Assembly (NCBI RefSeq): GCF_030272615.1
Contig: NC_081409.1
Span: 24,386,406-24,450,405, forward strand
From: Cryptomeria japonica
Taxonomy: Eukaryota; Streptophyta; Pinopsida; Cupressales; Cupressaceae
Length of the DNA stretch: 64,000 bases
Reading direction: 5' to 3'
Shown here: positions 22,881 through 36,034 of the stretch, in pieces
Layout of the letters: each line of letters opens with the position of its first letter
Numbering within the stretch: the stretch's first letter is position 1
Translations under genes and position numbers: made by a program
The notes under the pieces: generated by a model
The model's input: the letters and a program-made list of their open reading frames with translations, nothing else
The model's database searches: none
Told to the model about the DNA's origin: nothing

Positions 22881-24101
22881 CATTCTGTTTTGCAAATTTT
22901 TCAAGTTTTTTGATTCGGGTTTTCGGATTTTGTACTTAGGGTTTCAGATCTGGTTTATTTTTGGCTAACCTTTGCAGATCTAGCTAACCTGATTTGTGCA
23001 GCTTGCTTTGGAGACAAATACGTTTTTGTTGAAGGCCCCTTTTCACAAAGTCTTTTTGGGTTTTCTAAAAATTTACCTAACTTGTGTGCTTGCAGGAAGG
23101 GGTTATCATTTGAAACAACCCAAACTACTAACAATTTTGTTGCAGGGCCTTAGCTAGGGTTTTGTAATTTTTATTGTGTGCCTTGTTTCATAGCTTAGCA
23201 AACACTTCAATTGGTGCACTAAAATTGAATCATTGTCTTTTGTGTCTTGAGCAATAGGCTCTTTTTGTTTACTCTTTAGAGGGCCTGTCTTCCCGTGTGG
23301 TCATTAGGACTACTCGTGAGAAGAGAACGACCCAAGTGGTAGCGAGGAAAACCCACCTCATCCAAACCACTATAATCAAATGTATTCATGGTGAAAACTA
23401 TGAATAACATGTGCTGATTAGTTCATACCGACACTATGTCTCCCCATAAACCCGTTTGATCAAATTTATTTGATCATTTGTAGGGCGTAACCCCTACCGG
23501 CTGGGAGCCTTCTGTATTTACAGAGCTGAAAGTGCCGCATGTATGGCCACACGAGCGGATGCCCTTACTAGCACCATTTTGTTTTAGAGGCCCAAATCCT
23601 TCTAGTTGTTGGGGCAGGAGGTCGGACCTCTGGTAGCGGCCCACACGCATACGGTTCTTAGTAGAGATACAAAGTTCGCCATGGGGAGTTTTCATGGGGA
23701 CTGATGCTTGGCTGACCCGAGAAGTGAGTGCCGAGGGTGGAGCCAGTGAGGTCAAGCATCTAAGTATCCGCTCTGAATAGCGTAGCCTCGGGGGTAAAAC
23801 CCCATGTGGGATCAACAACTATTGTCTTGGCCAGCCATAAGAATTGTGCTTGACTTATGTTAAACATTCAAACACTCAAAAACAAAACAACAAAACATTG
23901 TGTCTTTTGTGTCTTCAAGTGTATGCAAAAACTTTTTACATCAAACAACACACTTTCTTGGAGTCATTTTGGAGTCTAAACACTAGCAAACATTGAGTCA
24001 TCAACACTGTGTCCTCTTGTCATGAAAAACAGTCGAAAAATCAGATTTGGTCACAACAAAACAACTTCACAGATAGGAAAGATTGCACGAAGGTTACAGA
24101 A

Positions 24102-24385
24102 ACGCGTCTGTGTCTGTTCAAACCGCGTCTGTGTCAGATAAACGCGTCTGTGAAGTACAGAATAGCGTCTATGTTTTTATCAGTGTCTGTGTCGAACAGA
24201 GACACGTATGTGTCTGGGAATCACGTCTGTGAAGTATACAGGCGCGTCTGTGTCCACAATTGCAAAAAACTGTTACAGTCCCGGCAAACATCAACAGGAA
24301 AATCTCAGAATCACGTCTGCGTTAAACAGAGTAGCATCTGTGTCTTAAAACCGCGTCTGTGAAGTATACAGAGGCGTCTGTGGAT
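24102..24385 (+). repeat. GCGTCTGTG motif array 2 of Tat-2
   Basis: About ten copies of the same motif, separated from array 1 by 1.2 kb of conserved leader. Confidence 0.85.
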
Positions 24386-24864
24386 TTGAAAATTTTAACA
24401 GTCAAACAAACAAAGAAATCAGTTTCGGCATACTTGAGCTTCCTAGGTTGTCTCTTCAGATTTCATCTAGCATTCAACCTGTCTTTGGGTCTCACATAGT
24501 CCATCATTGCTTCACATCTCATTTTACATTCATACTTGTCTAAAACTTGAAGTCAAAAAGGTCACTTGCTTGTCCTCATCATACTTTGTCAACACACAAC
24601 AACACTTTGCTAAGTGATCCCTCATCAAGGTTTCTTACCTTTGGGTCTCATTTGGTCTTACTTAGAGTCAAGGTCAGCTTACCTCATCAAGAGAAACTAT
24701 CCTCTCTTTGGAAGTCACACCTACTCTACTACTTACATACTTGGTCTTACACTTTGGACATTGCAAGTACACCTCAGATTCATTTACACTCCATACAACT
24801 CTTGATCTTCCATACTCTTGTCATTTTTCGTCTAGTCTCTCACATATTGCCAAACATCTAGTTC

Positions 24865-27378
24865 ATGGTTGAAACCCGTCTTCAAAAATCTAGGAGAATA
24901 GTCAAAGAAGCTCAAGAATCCGTAAACATGAGTTCTTATGAGTATGACAATGATGTCTTCTACAATCCTGAGCACACTACATTACCAGACATGAATGTTT
25001 ATAGACACAATCCAAATGTGGAAAGCGCAAACGCTATAAACAACAATTCTACACACAATGACAATGTTGACAATTCTTGAATACTATCAGCAGACATACA
25101 AGAATCTATAATGGATCCTCAATTCAATAGATTGGTTGAAGAGATAATGAGGAGAGATCGTCAATATTTCCTAAACATGATGGCACAAAGTGGAGCTAAA
25201 ATACCACATGATTTTGACTTATCTCAACTTATGGAAAGTAGACCTTCACAACAAACTCAACCTAATAGTGGAGGACCAAATAATATGATGCCGGAGTCAC
25301 CATTAGTTTTGCTTCAGAAACCAACAATCCCACATACACAAGCTCAAATGCATGATACTTACACTCAAAGACCATCATGGAGGCCTTATGCTCAAACACA
25401 TGCTCAAGATATGGGTCAACCAAGACAAATGGATACTCAAGGACTTCCTCAAAATTTTGACACAAGGAGACCTCATGCCAAAATTGGGGGCAACACAATG
25501 GAAAATGAAAGGCCTATTGAATATGGTTTATATACACAAAACAGATATGGGGTCCCTCAACAAGAAGTTATGCCAAGTGCTCCATACATGTCGCAACAAT
25601 ATAGACCTCCATATGGACATGTTTACGATCAGTATCATCCATACATGCAACAAGCTCCTCCTCAAATGGGTGTTTCAAACATGGGGTATGCTACAAGAAA
25701 TCAATCTCCTCCCAAAAATAATTTGGAGCAACAAATTAGAGATCTACAAAAGAAAGTGGAAGACATGGGCACATCAAAACCCACATATACTATGAGAGAT
25801 ATATGCCCTTATCCATTTGATAAGAGCATTCCAATGCCTCCGTTTCCTCCGCACTTTGTAACACCAAAATTCGACAAATATAGAGGGAGAGGAGACCCCA
25901 AGGCACACATAAGACAATTCTTCACAGCTTGCATTGAGGTAGCGGCAGAAGAAACATACTTGATGAGGTTGTTCCCACAGAGCTTAGGAGATCAAGCTAT
26001 GGAATGGTTTTCTCAATTACCTCCCGGTATTAAGTCATGGGGCGACTTGGCAGAAGCATTCATTCAGCATTTTTCTTACAACATTGAAACAGATGTCTCA
26101 GTTACTACCTTGTGCAATACGAAACAAAAAGAAGGAGAATCTTTCGCGTCATTTTTACAAAGATGGAGAAACTTAGCTAGCAGATGCTCTTGTGAGATCC
26201 CGCAAAAACAAATGGTGGAAATGTTCACACAAAATGTTAACAAGGCTATTGGCTATGATCTCAGGAAAGCTTGTTTGTCCACATTCAAGGATGTCATTGA
26301 AAAGGGCCTAGCAACAGAAAAGGTCTTAATTGAACAAGGAGTTATCAAGCTATTCAAAGAAAACAAAGAGGACTTCAAAGGAAAGGACAAACCAAAATTT
26401 TGGAACAAGAACAAGAACACGGTTAATGATGGTGTTGTTGATGCCAACACAGTAAGACCAAAGTTCATCTTTTCTGGATCAAGTTCTACTGACAATCAAG
26501 TGAACAATCAAACGGCTGCTAAACCACGAAGGAAGTACACTCCATTAGGAGAACCACTTGAATCAGTATTCAAAAAGCTTGTAGCAAACAAAGTGATCAC
26601 AGTCCCAGATTTTCCTCCATATGAACCAAAGGTCAAACCAAATTGGTGGAATGATGATGAATTTTGCGAGTTTCATAAGAGCAAGGGTCACAAGACAAGT
26701 AATTGCCATCGATTGAAAAACATTGTACAAGATCTCATTGATAGAGGAGATATTGAGATTGAGGGACATTCATCTAATCAAGAGCATGAGGTGTTTAAGG
26801 AACCATTCCCAAAACATGACAAGGGAAAAGGCAAAGTCACAGATGATCAAGCCAATTACACCAGAACATCTTACAATTATGATTCCACTATTAATCACAT
26901 CTCAATGGACAATCATATTTCTACCATTACTATCAAAAATAAAAATCCTGAGAATTCTTCTCCAAGACCCAAAATTATCCTAAAAGGTGTGGGATCTTCG
27001 TCCACATCTACCTCTGAATGTCATGTTACAACCCGTCGAGGTAAGATCACATTGCCAAGTACCTCTACTAAGAATACCAATCTTCCGTCAACTAAGCCTG
27101 AGTACGACCTTGTAGAGAAATTAGGGAAAACACCCGCACTCATCTCTATTCTTGAGCTCTTACGTATATCTCCTGCACATAAAGCTGTCCTTGACAAAAC
27201 CTTGAGAGATACTGCTGTCCCTACTGATCTAAACGTGGACCAGTTTCAAGCCATGGTGGGATATTTATCCGTTCCACACTCCCTCACATTCACAGAAGCC
27301 GATGACGCCTCCATAAGTCAGCCTCATAATGCACCTCTACATATTGAAGCCTTCATACATAAACACCGAATAAAGTGA
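24865..27378 (+). pseudogene. gag: Tat-2 Gag region (two nonsense codons)
   Basis: The frame starts at ATG 24865 (MVETRLQKSRR), stops at TGA 25078-25080, is open again from 25081 and ends at TGA 27376-27378. The first stop replaces the TCA seen in Tat-1. The second replaces CGA (R), just before the protease catalytic motif. Gag core motifs (AMEWFSQLPPG) and the CHHC knuckle (CEFHKSKGHKTSNC) are intact. An internal ATG at 25111 could start a protein lacking the first 82 codons; that it is used is speculation. Confidence 0.92.
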
Positions 27379-28734
27379 GTCCTGATAGATGGAGGAGCAG
27401 GTCTTAATATTTGTACATTGAGCACCATCAGACAATTGGGATATTCTGACAAAGCTGTAAATTCTACAAACCAAATCACTATTAAGGCTTATGATGATGA
27501 AGAGCGTTCGTCCAAGGGCACGGTCATCTTACCACTAAGAATAGGGCCAGTCACAAAGGATGTGGTTTGTCAAGTCCTGGATCTAGACCTTACGTATAAC
27601 ATATTGCTAGGACGTCCGTGGATTCATGAAATGAGGGCAGTCCCATCAACATATCATCAGTGCATTAAGTTTCCTCATAATGGAGTCGAGGTAACGGTCA
27701 ATGGTGATCCAAATCCATTCATATATTGCAATAACTTGAGATCACATACTGAGACTATCATTCCCAGCAATCGTGAAGCTACTCCTTCTTCAGCATATAT
27801 TGATCCTGAGTCATTAAAGCCCTCGACATCCAAACAAGGTGAACTTAGAGCCAAGTTTCAAGACAAAGGCATGGGAGAATACACTCTGAATCAAACAATG
27901 TTCTTACGACAAGTCATGACCTCTCCCAAGGAATATGGGAGGCCACATCCTAATAAGCAAATCTCCATCATGCTACTCAAATGGGATCCTACCGTCTTTC
28001 AAAAATGGGGCGAACTAGAGGAAGAAAATTTATATAAAATGCTATATAAGGACGCTAAAGAGGATACACATGATCAAATTATAATACCCTGTGAGAACTA
28101 TGGCAAAGGTTTCAAAATTCTACAAAGATTTGGGTATGATGGAAAAATCCCTCTCGGACTACGCAAAGAAGGTGTCATGGAGCCTTTACAACCTGAGCTA
28201 ACTACAAGAAGGGAACGCTCCAAGGGGCTTGGTTTTCTAAATCCCAAGATTCACAATAAAGGAACAAAACAGATATGGCAAGTCAAAGTGGCTGAAGTTC
28301 AACAAGAAGATGACTATTCTATAGATTCCAACGAATGGGAATGGGATTCAGACAAATCCTCCAGCGACTATGAGCTCAACGAGACATTTAGAGAGCCAGA
28401 GGAACCTACAGAGGAGGAGGAGTTTTACAAGAAATTCAGAGTCGGTCAAGAATCGATCCATAAGGATCCCGCACAGTTGTCGTTTCAAGGCCCTAGGTCA
28501 AGATCACATAGGATGAGGACACCTGTCCCTGAGGGTGCTACTAGTAATGATAATTTGGACTCACTCACGATCGAAACTGATGAGGATAGTGCCATTGACG
28601 ACCTCGATGACTATCTTGACATACCTGAATATAACCACATCTTCACTATTAGCCTTGCGAACTCTGAAAACACTAAAGACCCTCCCCTCGTTCACCCCCA
28701 ACTCATTGACTGGGATCAGGATGGACCAGCATAG
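27379..28734 (+). pseudogene. Tat-2 protease and G-patch-like region
   Basis: Same frame. The protease motif VLIDGGAGLNIC is at 27379-27414, and TYNILLGRPWIHEM follows. At about 28090-28260 lies a glycine-patterned segment (YGKGFKILQRFGYDGKIPLG, ending KGLGF) that resembles a G-patch, an RNA-binding motif also found behind the protease of some retroviruses. An acidic linker follows and ends at TAG 28732-28734, probably from CAG. Confidence 0.8.
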
Positions 28735-30600
28735 CTTGATACATTTCAAAATGACGAAGCTATAGTCGATTATCTTGGCATTCACGATGATCTTCCTCTT
28801 GGAGACCATAAAGCAGGATACGCCATAGAGCTTAATAACATGGCATACTTTGGTGAGGGTGTCGGGCCTTCTAGTCGCAAAAATGTGAAAATAAAAACAA
28901 AACAAGGGTCTTATGGCGAAAACCACACTGTGGTGCTATCTGACTCTAAAAAAGTAAAAAGAAAGGACGTATCTGAGGGTGAAAACCTCTCTGAGGCACC
29001 CGAAGATGGAAGGCTTGACATTCTCCCAGCATCATACGAGGAAAAATCATCCATGTTGGTAGAGGAGACTATAAAGACAAACATTGGTACAACAGAGGTT
29101 CCACATAACATATTTTTGGCTCAATCATTGACAGAGGCCGAGAAAGCAAGGTTCATAAGCTTCTTTAAGGAACGACAAGTCAACTTCGCATGGTCTTATG
29201 CTGATATGCCTGGACTAGACTCGGATTTAGTAATGCATCATTTAACAGTCAAACCGGGGGCAAAACCAGTAAAACAGAAATTGAGGAAAATGCATCCACA
29301 AGTGGCATTATTAGTCAAGGCAGAGCTGGAGAAATTACTCGATGTCGGATTCATACGCCCAATTGATTATCCCGAATGGATTTCCAACTTAGTACCTATT
29401 AGCAAACCAGATCGTAGCATCCGAATATGTACAGACTTCAGGGATATCAACAAGGCTTGTCCGAAGGATGATTTCCCATTACCAAACATCGATTTAATTG
29501 TTGATCTCACAGCAGGCCATGAGATGTTATCTTTAATGGACGGATTCTCTGGATATAATCAGATCAGGATTGCACCTGAAGATCAACATAAAACATCATT
29601 TACTTGTCCATGGGGAACCTTCTGCTGGAATGTCATGCCCTTTGGGCTGAAAAATGCAGGTGCCACGTATCAACGAGCTATGACTACTATCTTCCATGAT
29701 CTCATGCATGTAACGGTGGAAGATTATGTTGACGACCTTTTGGTTAAATCAATAGACAGAAATACACACTTGGACATACTTTCAGTTGCTTTTGATAGGC
29801 TGGAAAAATACAAGGTAAGATTAAACCCAAAGAAATGTGTCTTTGGAGTAACCTCCGGGAAGCTCCTAGGATTCATTGTGTCTAAAAGAGGAATAGAAGC
29901 TGATCCAGCAAAAGTCAAGGCTATCTTGGACATGCCGCCACCCAAGAATATCAGTCAACTTCGGTCTTTACAAGGGAGACTCCAGTCCATACGAAGATTC
30001 ATAGCACAACTTGCAGATAAGTGCAATCCTTTCCAGCACCTGCTACACAAAAACATCAAGTTCAAATGGGATGAGAACTGTCAACAGGCTTTTCAGGCAC
30101 TCAAAGACTATCTTTTGAACCCGCCAGTTTTGATGCCACCAATTCAAGATCAACCATTGCTACTTTACATATCAGCTACTCCAACAGCACTGGGGGCACT
30201 CCTAGCACAACAAATACCTAACGGCAAGGAAAAAGCAGTTTACTATATCAGTCGCACGTTGGTGGGATATGAGCTGAACTACACTCCAATTGAGCGTGCA
30301 TGTCTCGCTGTGGTCTTTGCTTCACAAAAATTACGACATTATATGCTCACTCACAAGACTAAGTTGATTGCCAGAATTGATCCACTAAAATATCTTCTCA
30401 ACAAAGCTACACTTACTAGGCGGCTGGCCAAGTGGGTAATGATCTTGAGTGAATTCAACATTGAATATGTGGACAGAAAAGCCATAAAAGGACAAGCCAT
30501 CGCAGATCAACTGGCAGATGCTCCCATGATAGATGATGTTCCTCTACAGTCAGAATTTCCAGATGAGTCCATTCTAACAATATCACCTGCAAAGCCATAG
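28735..30600 (+). pseudogene. Tat-2 reverse transcriptase and RNase H
   Basis: The same frame is open from 28735 to TAG 30598-30600. RT motifs in order: NLVPISKPDRSIRICTDFRD, SLMDGFSGYNQIRI, MPFGLKNAGATYQRAM and the catalytic YVDDLLV near 29730. The connection and first RNase H follow (LLLYISATPTALGALLAQQ, ERACLAVVFASQKLRHYML). All catalytic residues I can check are present; only nonsense codons separate this from an intact polyprotein. The terminal TAG probably replaces TGG, the residue before the second RNase H. Confidence 0.92.
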
Positions 30601-30960
30601 CAATTATACTTTGATGGCTCATACACACAGCATGGAGCAGGAGCGGGTATACTCTTTATAACTCCCCAAGGCGATTCTATACCAAAGTCATACCGCTTAT
30701 CATTTCCTTGCACCAACAATATAGCGGAATATGAGGCATTAACAACTGGGCTAAGAATTGCAGTTCAGTGGAAGATCCAAGACCTTCGTGTTTTTGGGGA
30801 TTCTCAACTTGTCATCCGTCAAGCAACAGATGATTATCAAACAAAAGATGAAAAGCTAATGCCTTACAAACAACTGGTAGATGATCTGAAATAGCACTTT
30901 GCAAAGATAGAGTTTGAGCAGATACCAAGAGAACAGAATCGTGCTGCTGATGCCATGGCT
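30601..30960 (+). pseudogene. Tat-2 second (archaeal-type) RNase H
   Basis: LYFDGSYTQHGAGAG, NIAEYEALTTGL, FGDSQLVIRQ and NRAADAMA give the D-E-D-D set of a second RNase H. Its place between the first RNase H and integrase is the hallmark of the Tat lineage. TAG 30892-30894 (likely from CAG) interrupts it before the last aspartate. Confidence 0.88.
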
Positions 30961-32346
30961 ACAATTGCTTCGCTCATTGATCTGCCGCAAAATGAGACCT
31001 GCTATGAGTTCCTGGTTGACAACCTGTTGATTCCGTCATATGAGATCACTCCTACGGAAATGATATGTGTTGTTGGTCCTGAATCCCAGTTATATGGTTC
31101 CATATTCACATACCTTCGCGACAATATCTTACCTCCCGATCTATCGAACAACCAACGCCGTACTTTCATTCGCCAATCCTCCCGATACGTTATCCTAGCT
31201 GATATCCTATACCGACGAGGTCTAGATGGCACCCTTCTTAGATGTTTAGAGAGTGACGAAGCTCAGATTGCGTTACGAGAAGTGCACGAAGGGATATGTG
31301 GTCCGCATACTAGTGGTCCTACCTTGGCCAAGAAACTCATCAGGACTGGATACTACTGGCCTACTATGGAAAAAGATGCATATCAGTTTGTCAAGAAGTG
31401 TAAGTAGTGTCAAATTCATGGAGACCTTATACATGCACCAGCACAAGAACTACAGCCACTTGCATCTCCTTGGCCCTTTTGTCAGTGGGGACTCGATCTC
31501 ATAGGCAAGATTCACCCTCCTTCTTCCAATGGACATAAATTCATTATCAGAGCCACAGAGTATTTCACAAAGTGGATTGAAGCTGTGCCTCTCACACAAG
31601 TTACTGGGAAACAAATCGCTACTTTCATCCTGAACTACATCATTTATCGATACGGGATTCCTACTTCCATTATCACCGACAACGGGCGTCCTTTCAAGAA
31701 CCAGGATGTTCGTGAACTCTGTGAGTGCTTCTATATCTCTCACCATTTCTCCACACCATACTACCCCCAAGGTAATGGCCAAGCTGAGGCGTCTAACAAA
31801 ACAATTCTCAAAATACTTAAAAAGACAGTCGACGACGCTGGCCGTAACTGGCATGTCCAACTCAATCCCGCACTTTGGGCCTATCGTACCAGTGTCCGCA
31901 CACCTACAGAAGCTACACCCTACTCACTTGTCTACGGCGTTGAAGCCATCTTGCCTATTGAGGTCGAGCTACCTTCTTTACGGGTCTCCTTGAGAAACAT
32001 AATCAACGATGAAGACTACAGGGTCTCCCGCTTACAAGAACTAGAACTGCTGGAGGAACGACAACACACTGCTTTTAATCATCTCAAGGCTTACCAACAA
32101 CGAATGAGTCACAGTTACAATCACAAGGTCAAGCCTCGCACATTTGAGGTAGGTGACTTAGTCCTCAGAGAGAACCCCAAAAATCAGCAAGACAGAGATA
32201 AGAAGGGCAAATTTGAACCCAACTGGCTTGTTCCTTACATCATTACAGCAGCATATGGATCTGGGGCATATCAGCTCTCTACTACAGAAGGTGAACCTTT
32301 GGAGGATCCTATCAATAGCATGCACCTTCGCAGGTTCTACACATAG
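30961..32346 (+). pseudogene. Tat-2 integrase
   Basis: The HHCC zinc-binding part is EVHEGICGPHTSG then KKCK-stop-CQIHG, broken by TAG 31405-31407. The core follows without further stops: CQWGLDLIGKI (D), SIITDNGRPFKNQ (D), YYPQGNGQAEASNK (E). The C-terminal tail ends HLRRFYT at 32346. From 31408 on it is open for over 300 codons. Confidence 0.92.
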
Positions 32347-34047
32347 CTCTTTGGAATATCCTAATTTAAAAATACAAAAAAATTATAAAAACAAAAAAAT
32401 CGTCACTTGGTGAAAACCTGGCAAACAGGCGCCTTGTGACAACAAAAAAAAATTGAAAAATCGAAAAAAAAAGTAAAGAGAAATAATTTCGTCCAATGGT
32501 GAAAACCACTTCGGTGGTGCCCTGGGCAAGTACCATGGTGAAAACTGGGTCACCAGCGCCATGCGTAGGGACTTTGCTCTTCCCTCCTTCAGGATTCTCT
32601 TTCATCCTTTCACTTTGCACACACTCACAACCTATTCACTCACAATAAACTTACCCATTCCCATCATGGCTTGTTATTGATCTACCTAAGATTGGTTAGC
32701 CATCCATAACCCTCCCTTTTCACTCCCTTTTCCATCCATAATAAATCAGATCCTATCTGTGACTACGGCCAATTCCTACGTCTAGTAATGGGTGTGGAAC
32801 TGAGAACATCACATGTTTCGAGGAGTACAGTTTCTTTCAAGCTTTCTTCAGTCTATCTGCGCACAATCCGCAATAAAGCAGCATCTGCATCGCCAGTCCG
32901 CAATAAAGTTTCGTCTTCTCCGCAATAAGGTATCAGTTTCATGGATTCAGTCAGTTTAAAATGAGACACAGCAGCAACAATGGGCCTCAACAAAATCAAA
33001 TCTTTCAACAGACTCAGACAACATATGGTTCAGTGTTAATCTATCCTTTTTGTGAAAGTAAACATTGTGACCACAATCGAATAAGACTTAAACAAGTGAC
33101 AAGAGACACTAAACTTGAGGACTACAGTGGATGTTGGTGTCGAGTCTTGGTTTTCTTTTGATTTTATCTTTTTGGTGACATGTCTTTTAGCTTTTCCAGG
33201 ATGTCTTTGACTAGAGATTCTATCTCCAAGATGTCTTTGACTAGAAAGGCGAGGATGGGGTATCGTCACCTATTTGCATTTGTTGTCTGTGGATTGTCTT
33301 TTAGTAATGCTATGACTTGTCCAAGGATATGAGGACACTGTGAGTCTAGTATGAACTGGGGCATTCCTTGTTTGTGACTGTCTTATCTCCATGCAAACAG
33401 GTACAATGACTTTCTGGGTCGAACAAATGCCTCGATTGTCATAACCTACTTGCCATAATAAAGCTCAATGATGATAATGCACAAGAAGCTCTTTCACGTT
33501 CATGTCTTCTGTCTTCCATCCCCCTTTCTTGATTGACTTCCATCGTCCTTCTCAAGTCCGCGTAGCCCGCTATCACATGACTGAGTACAATGACACACCA
33601 AAAACATTTGCATTTCATATAGTTACACCTACATCACCACATATAAGCATTTCATACATACATATAGATATCACAATTGCATCACATCCTGCATACAACA
33701 CATGTTAGCACATCTCACATTTTCATTATGTAAATAATCATTTGCATTATCATATTCATTTGCATTACATACATTCACATTTGCATCATGCATCACATAT
33801 ACAATATAAAAGAACAAAAATATATTGCATTGCATCATATAAGCATCCGTATCACATAAGAACATTTCATCACATAAGGTACACATGCATATAGCTGCCG
33901 CAAAAAAATGGATCATCTCTCATATATACTCAAAATGTGTCATGATACAATGATGTCAAAAGAATCATATGGCTACAAAAGAATCACCCGCAGGTGTCTA
34001 CAATACAACAATGGTACATCTACTGATACAATGGGAGCCCACTATAG
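32347..34047 (+). other. Tat-2 3' non-coding region between pol and PMD
   Basis: No gene seen. Conserved with Tat-1 6324-8040, including GGTGAAAACC stretches (32405-32555) and CCGCAATAAAG words near 32870-32920. The part at 33600-33900 is AT-rich with CATATA and CATTTGCA words. Confidence 0.6.
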
Positions 34048-35991
34048 CTATGAGGAACTCCCTCCCTTGGAGCCGCCTCGCCTCGACGGAGTCTGAGCTA
34101 TAGATGGACCCACCCCTGGATCCCCCTGTCTCTCTGGTGGTGGTGGAGGCCCCATGACCCCACCGCTGGATGCCTGTCTCCTGCGGCTCCCTTCCGTAGC
34201 CGTCGCTGTGCGTGACGATCTATGGAAGCTCCTAGCCCGCTGATCTGCTGGCATGACTGCATAGTATAGATCCCTCCAGTAGGCGATCTCCTCTCCGGCT
34301 CGCAAAACATATGCGTAGCCTGCCCCTGCATCCTCTGCTGCCTACCTACCTGCCCTCAGAGCTGTCTCGGCCTCTGTATATTTCTGGATGGCCTGATCCC
34401 TCTCCCGCTCTGTGTCTCAGACCCTGATCCTGAGGTGGTTCCTCTCTCGCACCAAATCCTCAATCTCATCTGCCTGGCCCTGGCAGATCTCCCGCAGCCT
34501 CACCACCTCATCCTCCTCAGAGTCTTCGCTCTCCGCCTCTGCCTGTGGCTCCTCCTCTACAGGTGCCTGTCCCTCAACCTCTGCCTGCACCTGTCCCTGT
34601 GCCTGTATAGGTACCTGTGGCTGCACCTGTCTCTGTCCCTCTGGCTGCACCTGTCTCTGTCCCTCTCTGGGACCCTGTGCTGCTGGCACTTGTAGGGGCA
34701 GTCCACCCCGTCCTCTCACCACCGGAGCTGCTCTCTCCTGTCCTCCCTCCCTCCGAGGTGCCACCCGCCTCTCTCCCACCACTACCCTCCGCCTCCGCCG
34801 GCCCCTACCTCCATCCCCTCCTCCATCATCATCCTCTCCTCCACCCTCTCCATCCAGTGGCTCTGTCGGATCTGTCAATATAGGAAATGGATGCTCTGCC
34901 CAGTACGCAGAGTACTCTGCATCCATCCCTGCATCATCTACCTCTGGCCACATGTCCCATGGCATCGGCATCATCTCCACTAGCTGCGTCACCGCCTGAT
35001 CATATGATAGCAGTGGGCCAAACTGCACTTGATCTCTGACTGTCCGGGCATACATGCCCGAGCCTCGTGGCATCCGCTGAATCCGCCCGAACTGCCTGCA
35101 CACCCTGTCTACCAGCTGCCTCTCTAGAATATAGGGCGTCTGCCCCATCAGATACCTGCTCCTAAACACATATGGTAGCTCCAAGGCATCGTCCTCCCAC
35201 TCCTCGCACCCCAGGTACGACCTCCAGATCACCATGTCAATATCATCAATGACTCGCCTCCAATGCTCCAATCTCCCAATCCGAGGCTGGGATGTGATCA
35301 TGTCATACAGGTGCACGAAAATCTGTCCCTGTCCTCTGCCTCTGAAATGAATGGGCCATGTGATGGGAAGGTGCTCATAGGCCCACACCTGCAACAGAGT
35401 CACACCGCAGCCCAAACCCACTGATCCGTGGTATACAAACTGATGCAGCTCATAATACAAATGTGCCAGGACACATGGCCCCCATGCATACCTAGTGTGC
35501 TCTGCCATCAGCGTCTCCAAGGCCCCTCCCCAGCCCACTGCCAATCCTCGTGTGGCCCTATTTGGACACAAATATCCACTGATGACTCCCCCAACAACTG
35601 CCGGCAATGCTAATCCTGTGGCAGTCATGGTGTCCCAGGCTACATGACCTGCTCGCATCTCCAACTCAGGATCCTGAAAAACCCGTCTCAGTGCCTCCCT
35701 GTCACCGTCACGGTCGTAGGGAATCAACTCTCCATCAATAGGAACATGCAGAATCCTATATACATCCTCTAATGTCACTGTCATCTCACCCATCGGCAGG
35801 TGAAACGTGCATGTCTCTGAGTGCCATCTCTCGGCCAACGCAGTCAGCAACCCCATGTTTGCCCGAAACTCGGGCACATAGAGCATATGTGTGAGACCCA
35901 TCTGCTCAATAGAAATCATGTCCTGGATCGACAACTCTGGTCGCAGTCTCTGAGTCGATGGGAATCTCTCCCGTGACTCTAACATCGGCAA
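34048..35991 (-). pseudogene. Antisense plant-mobile-domain (PMD) gene of Tat-2
   Basis: On the minus strand, 524 codons are open from 35991 to a TGA near 34417; the same frame continues to 34048 after a second stop (TAG). Both fit C-to-T changes (CGA to TGA, CAG to TAG). The N-terminal 350 residues are a PMD / aminotransferase-like domain as in MAIN and MAIL1 (VPEFRANMGLLTALAERWH, MTVTLEDVYRIL, GGALETLMAEHTRYAWGPCV). The C-terminal half is low-complexity Q/E/G/R with a coiled-coil-like stretch. The first codons follow TTGACTGCAG, a good splice acceptor, so an upstream exon and intron may exist; antisense orientation would protect an intron from loss during retrotransposition. GC content is far above its surroundings. 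Confidence 0.88.
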
Positions 35992-36034
35992 ATACTCCTG
36001 CAGTCAAGCAACTCAATCATGTCAGTTATCGTGG

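Larger units (their letters stand above)
22498..24864 (+). other. Tat-2 untranslated leader
   Basis: About 2.4 kb without a convincing gene. It holds two GCGTCTGTG arrays (22597-22880 and 24102-24385) and a block at 23280-23820 nearly identical to Tat-1. The second array is absent from Tat-1. Confidence 0.6.

Noticed and set aside
34412-34999. 195-codon plus-strand frame rich in S, C and P
   Set aside because: It is the complement of the GC-rich low-complexity half of the PMD gene; the minus-strand frame has the domain homology.
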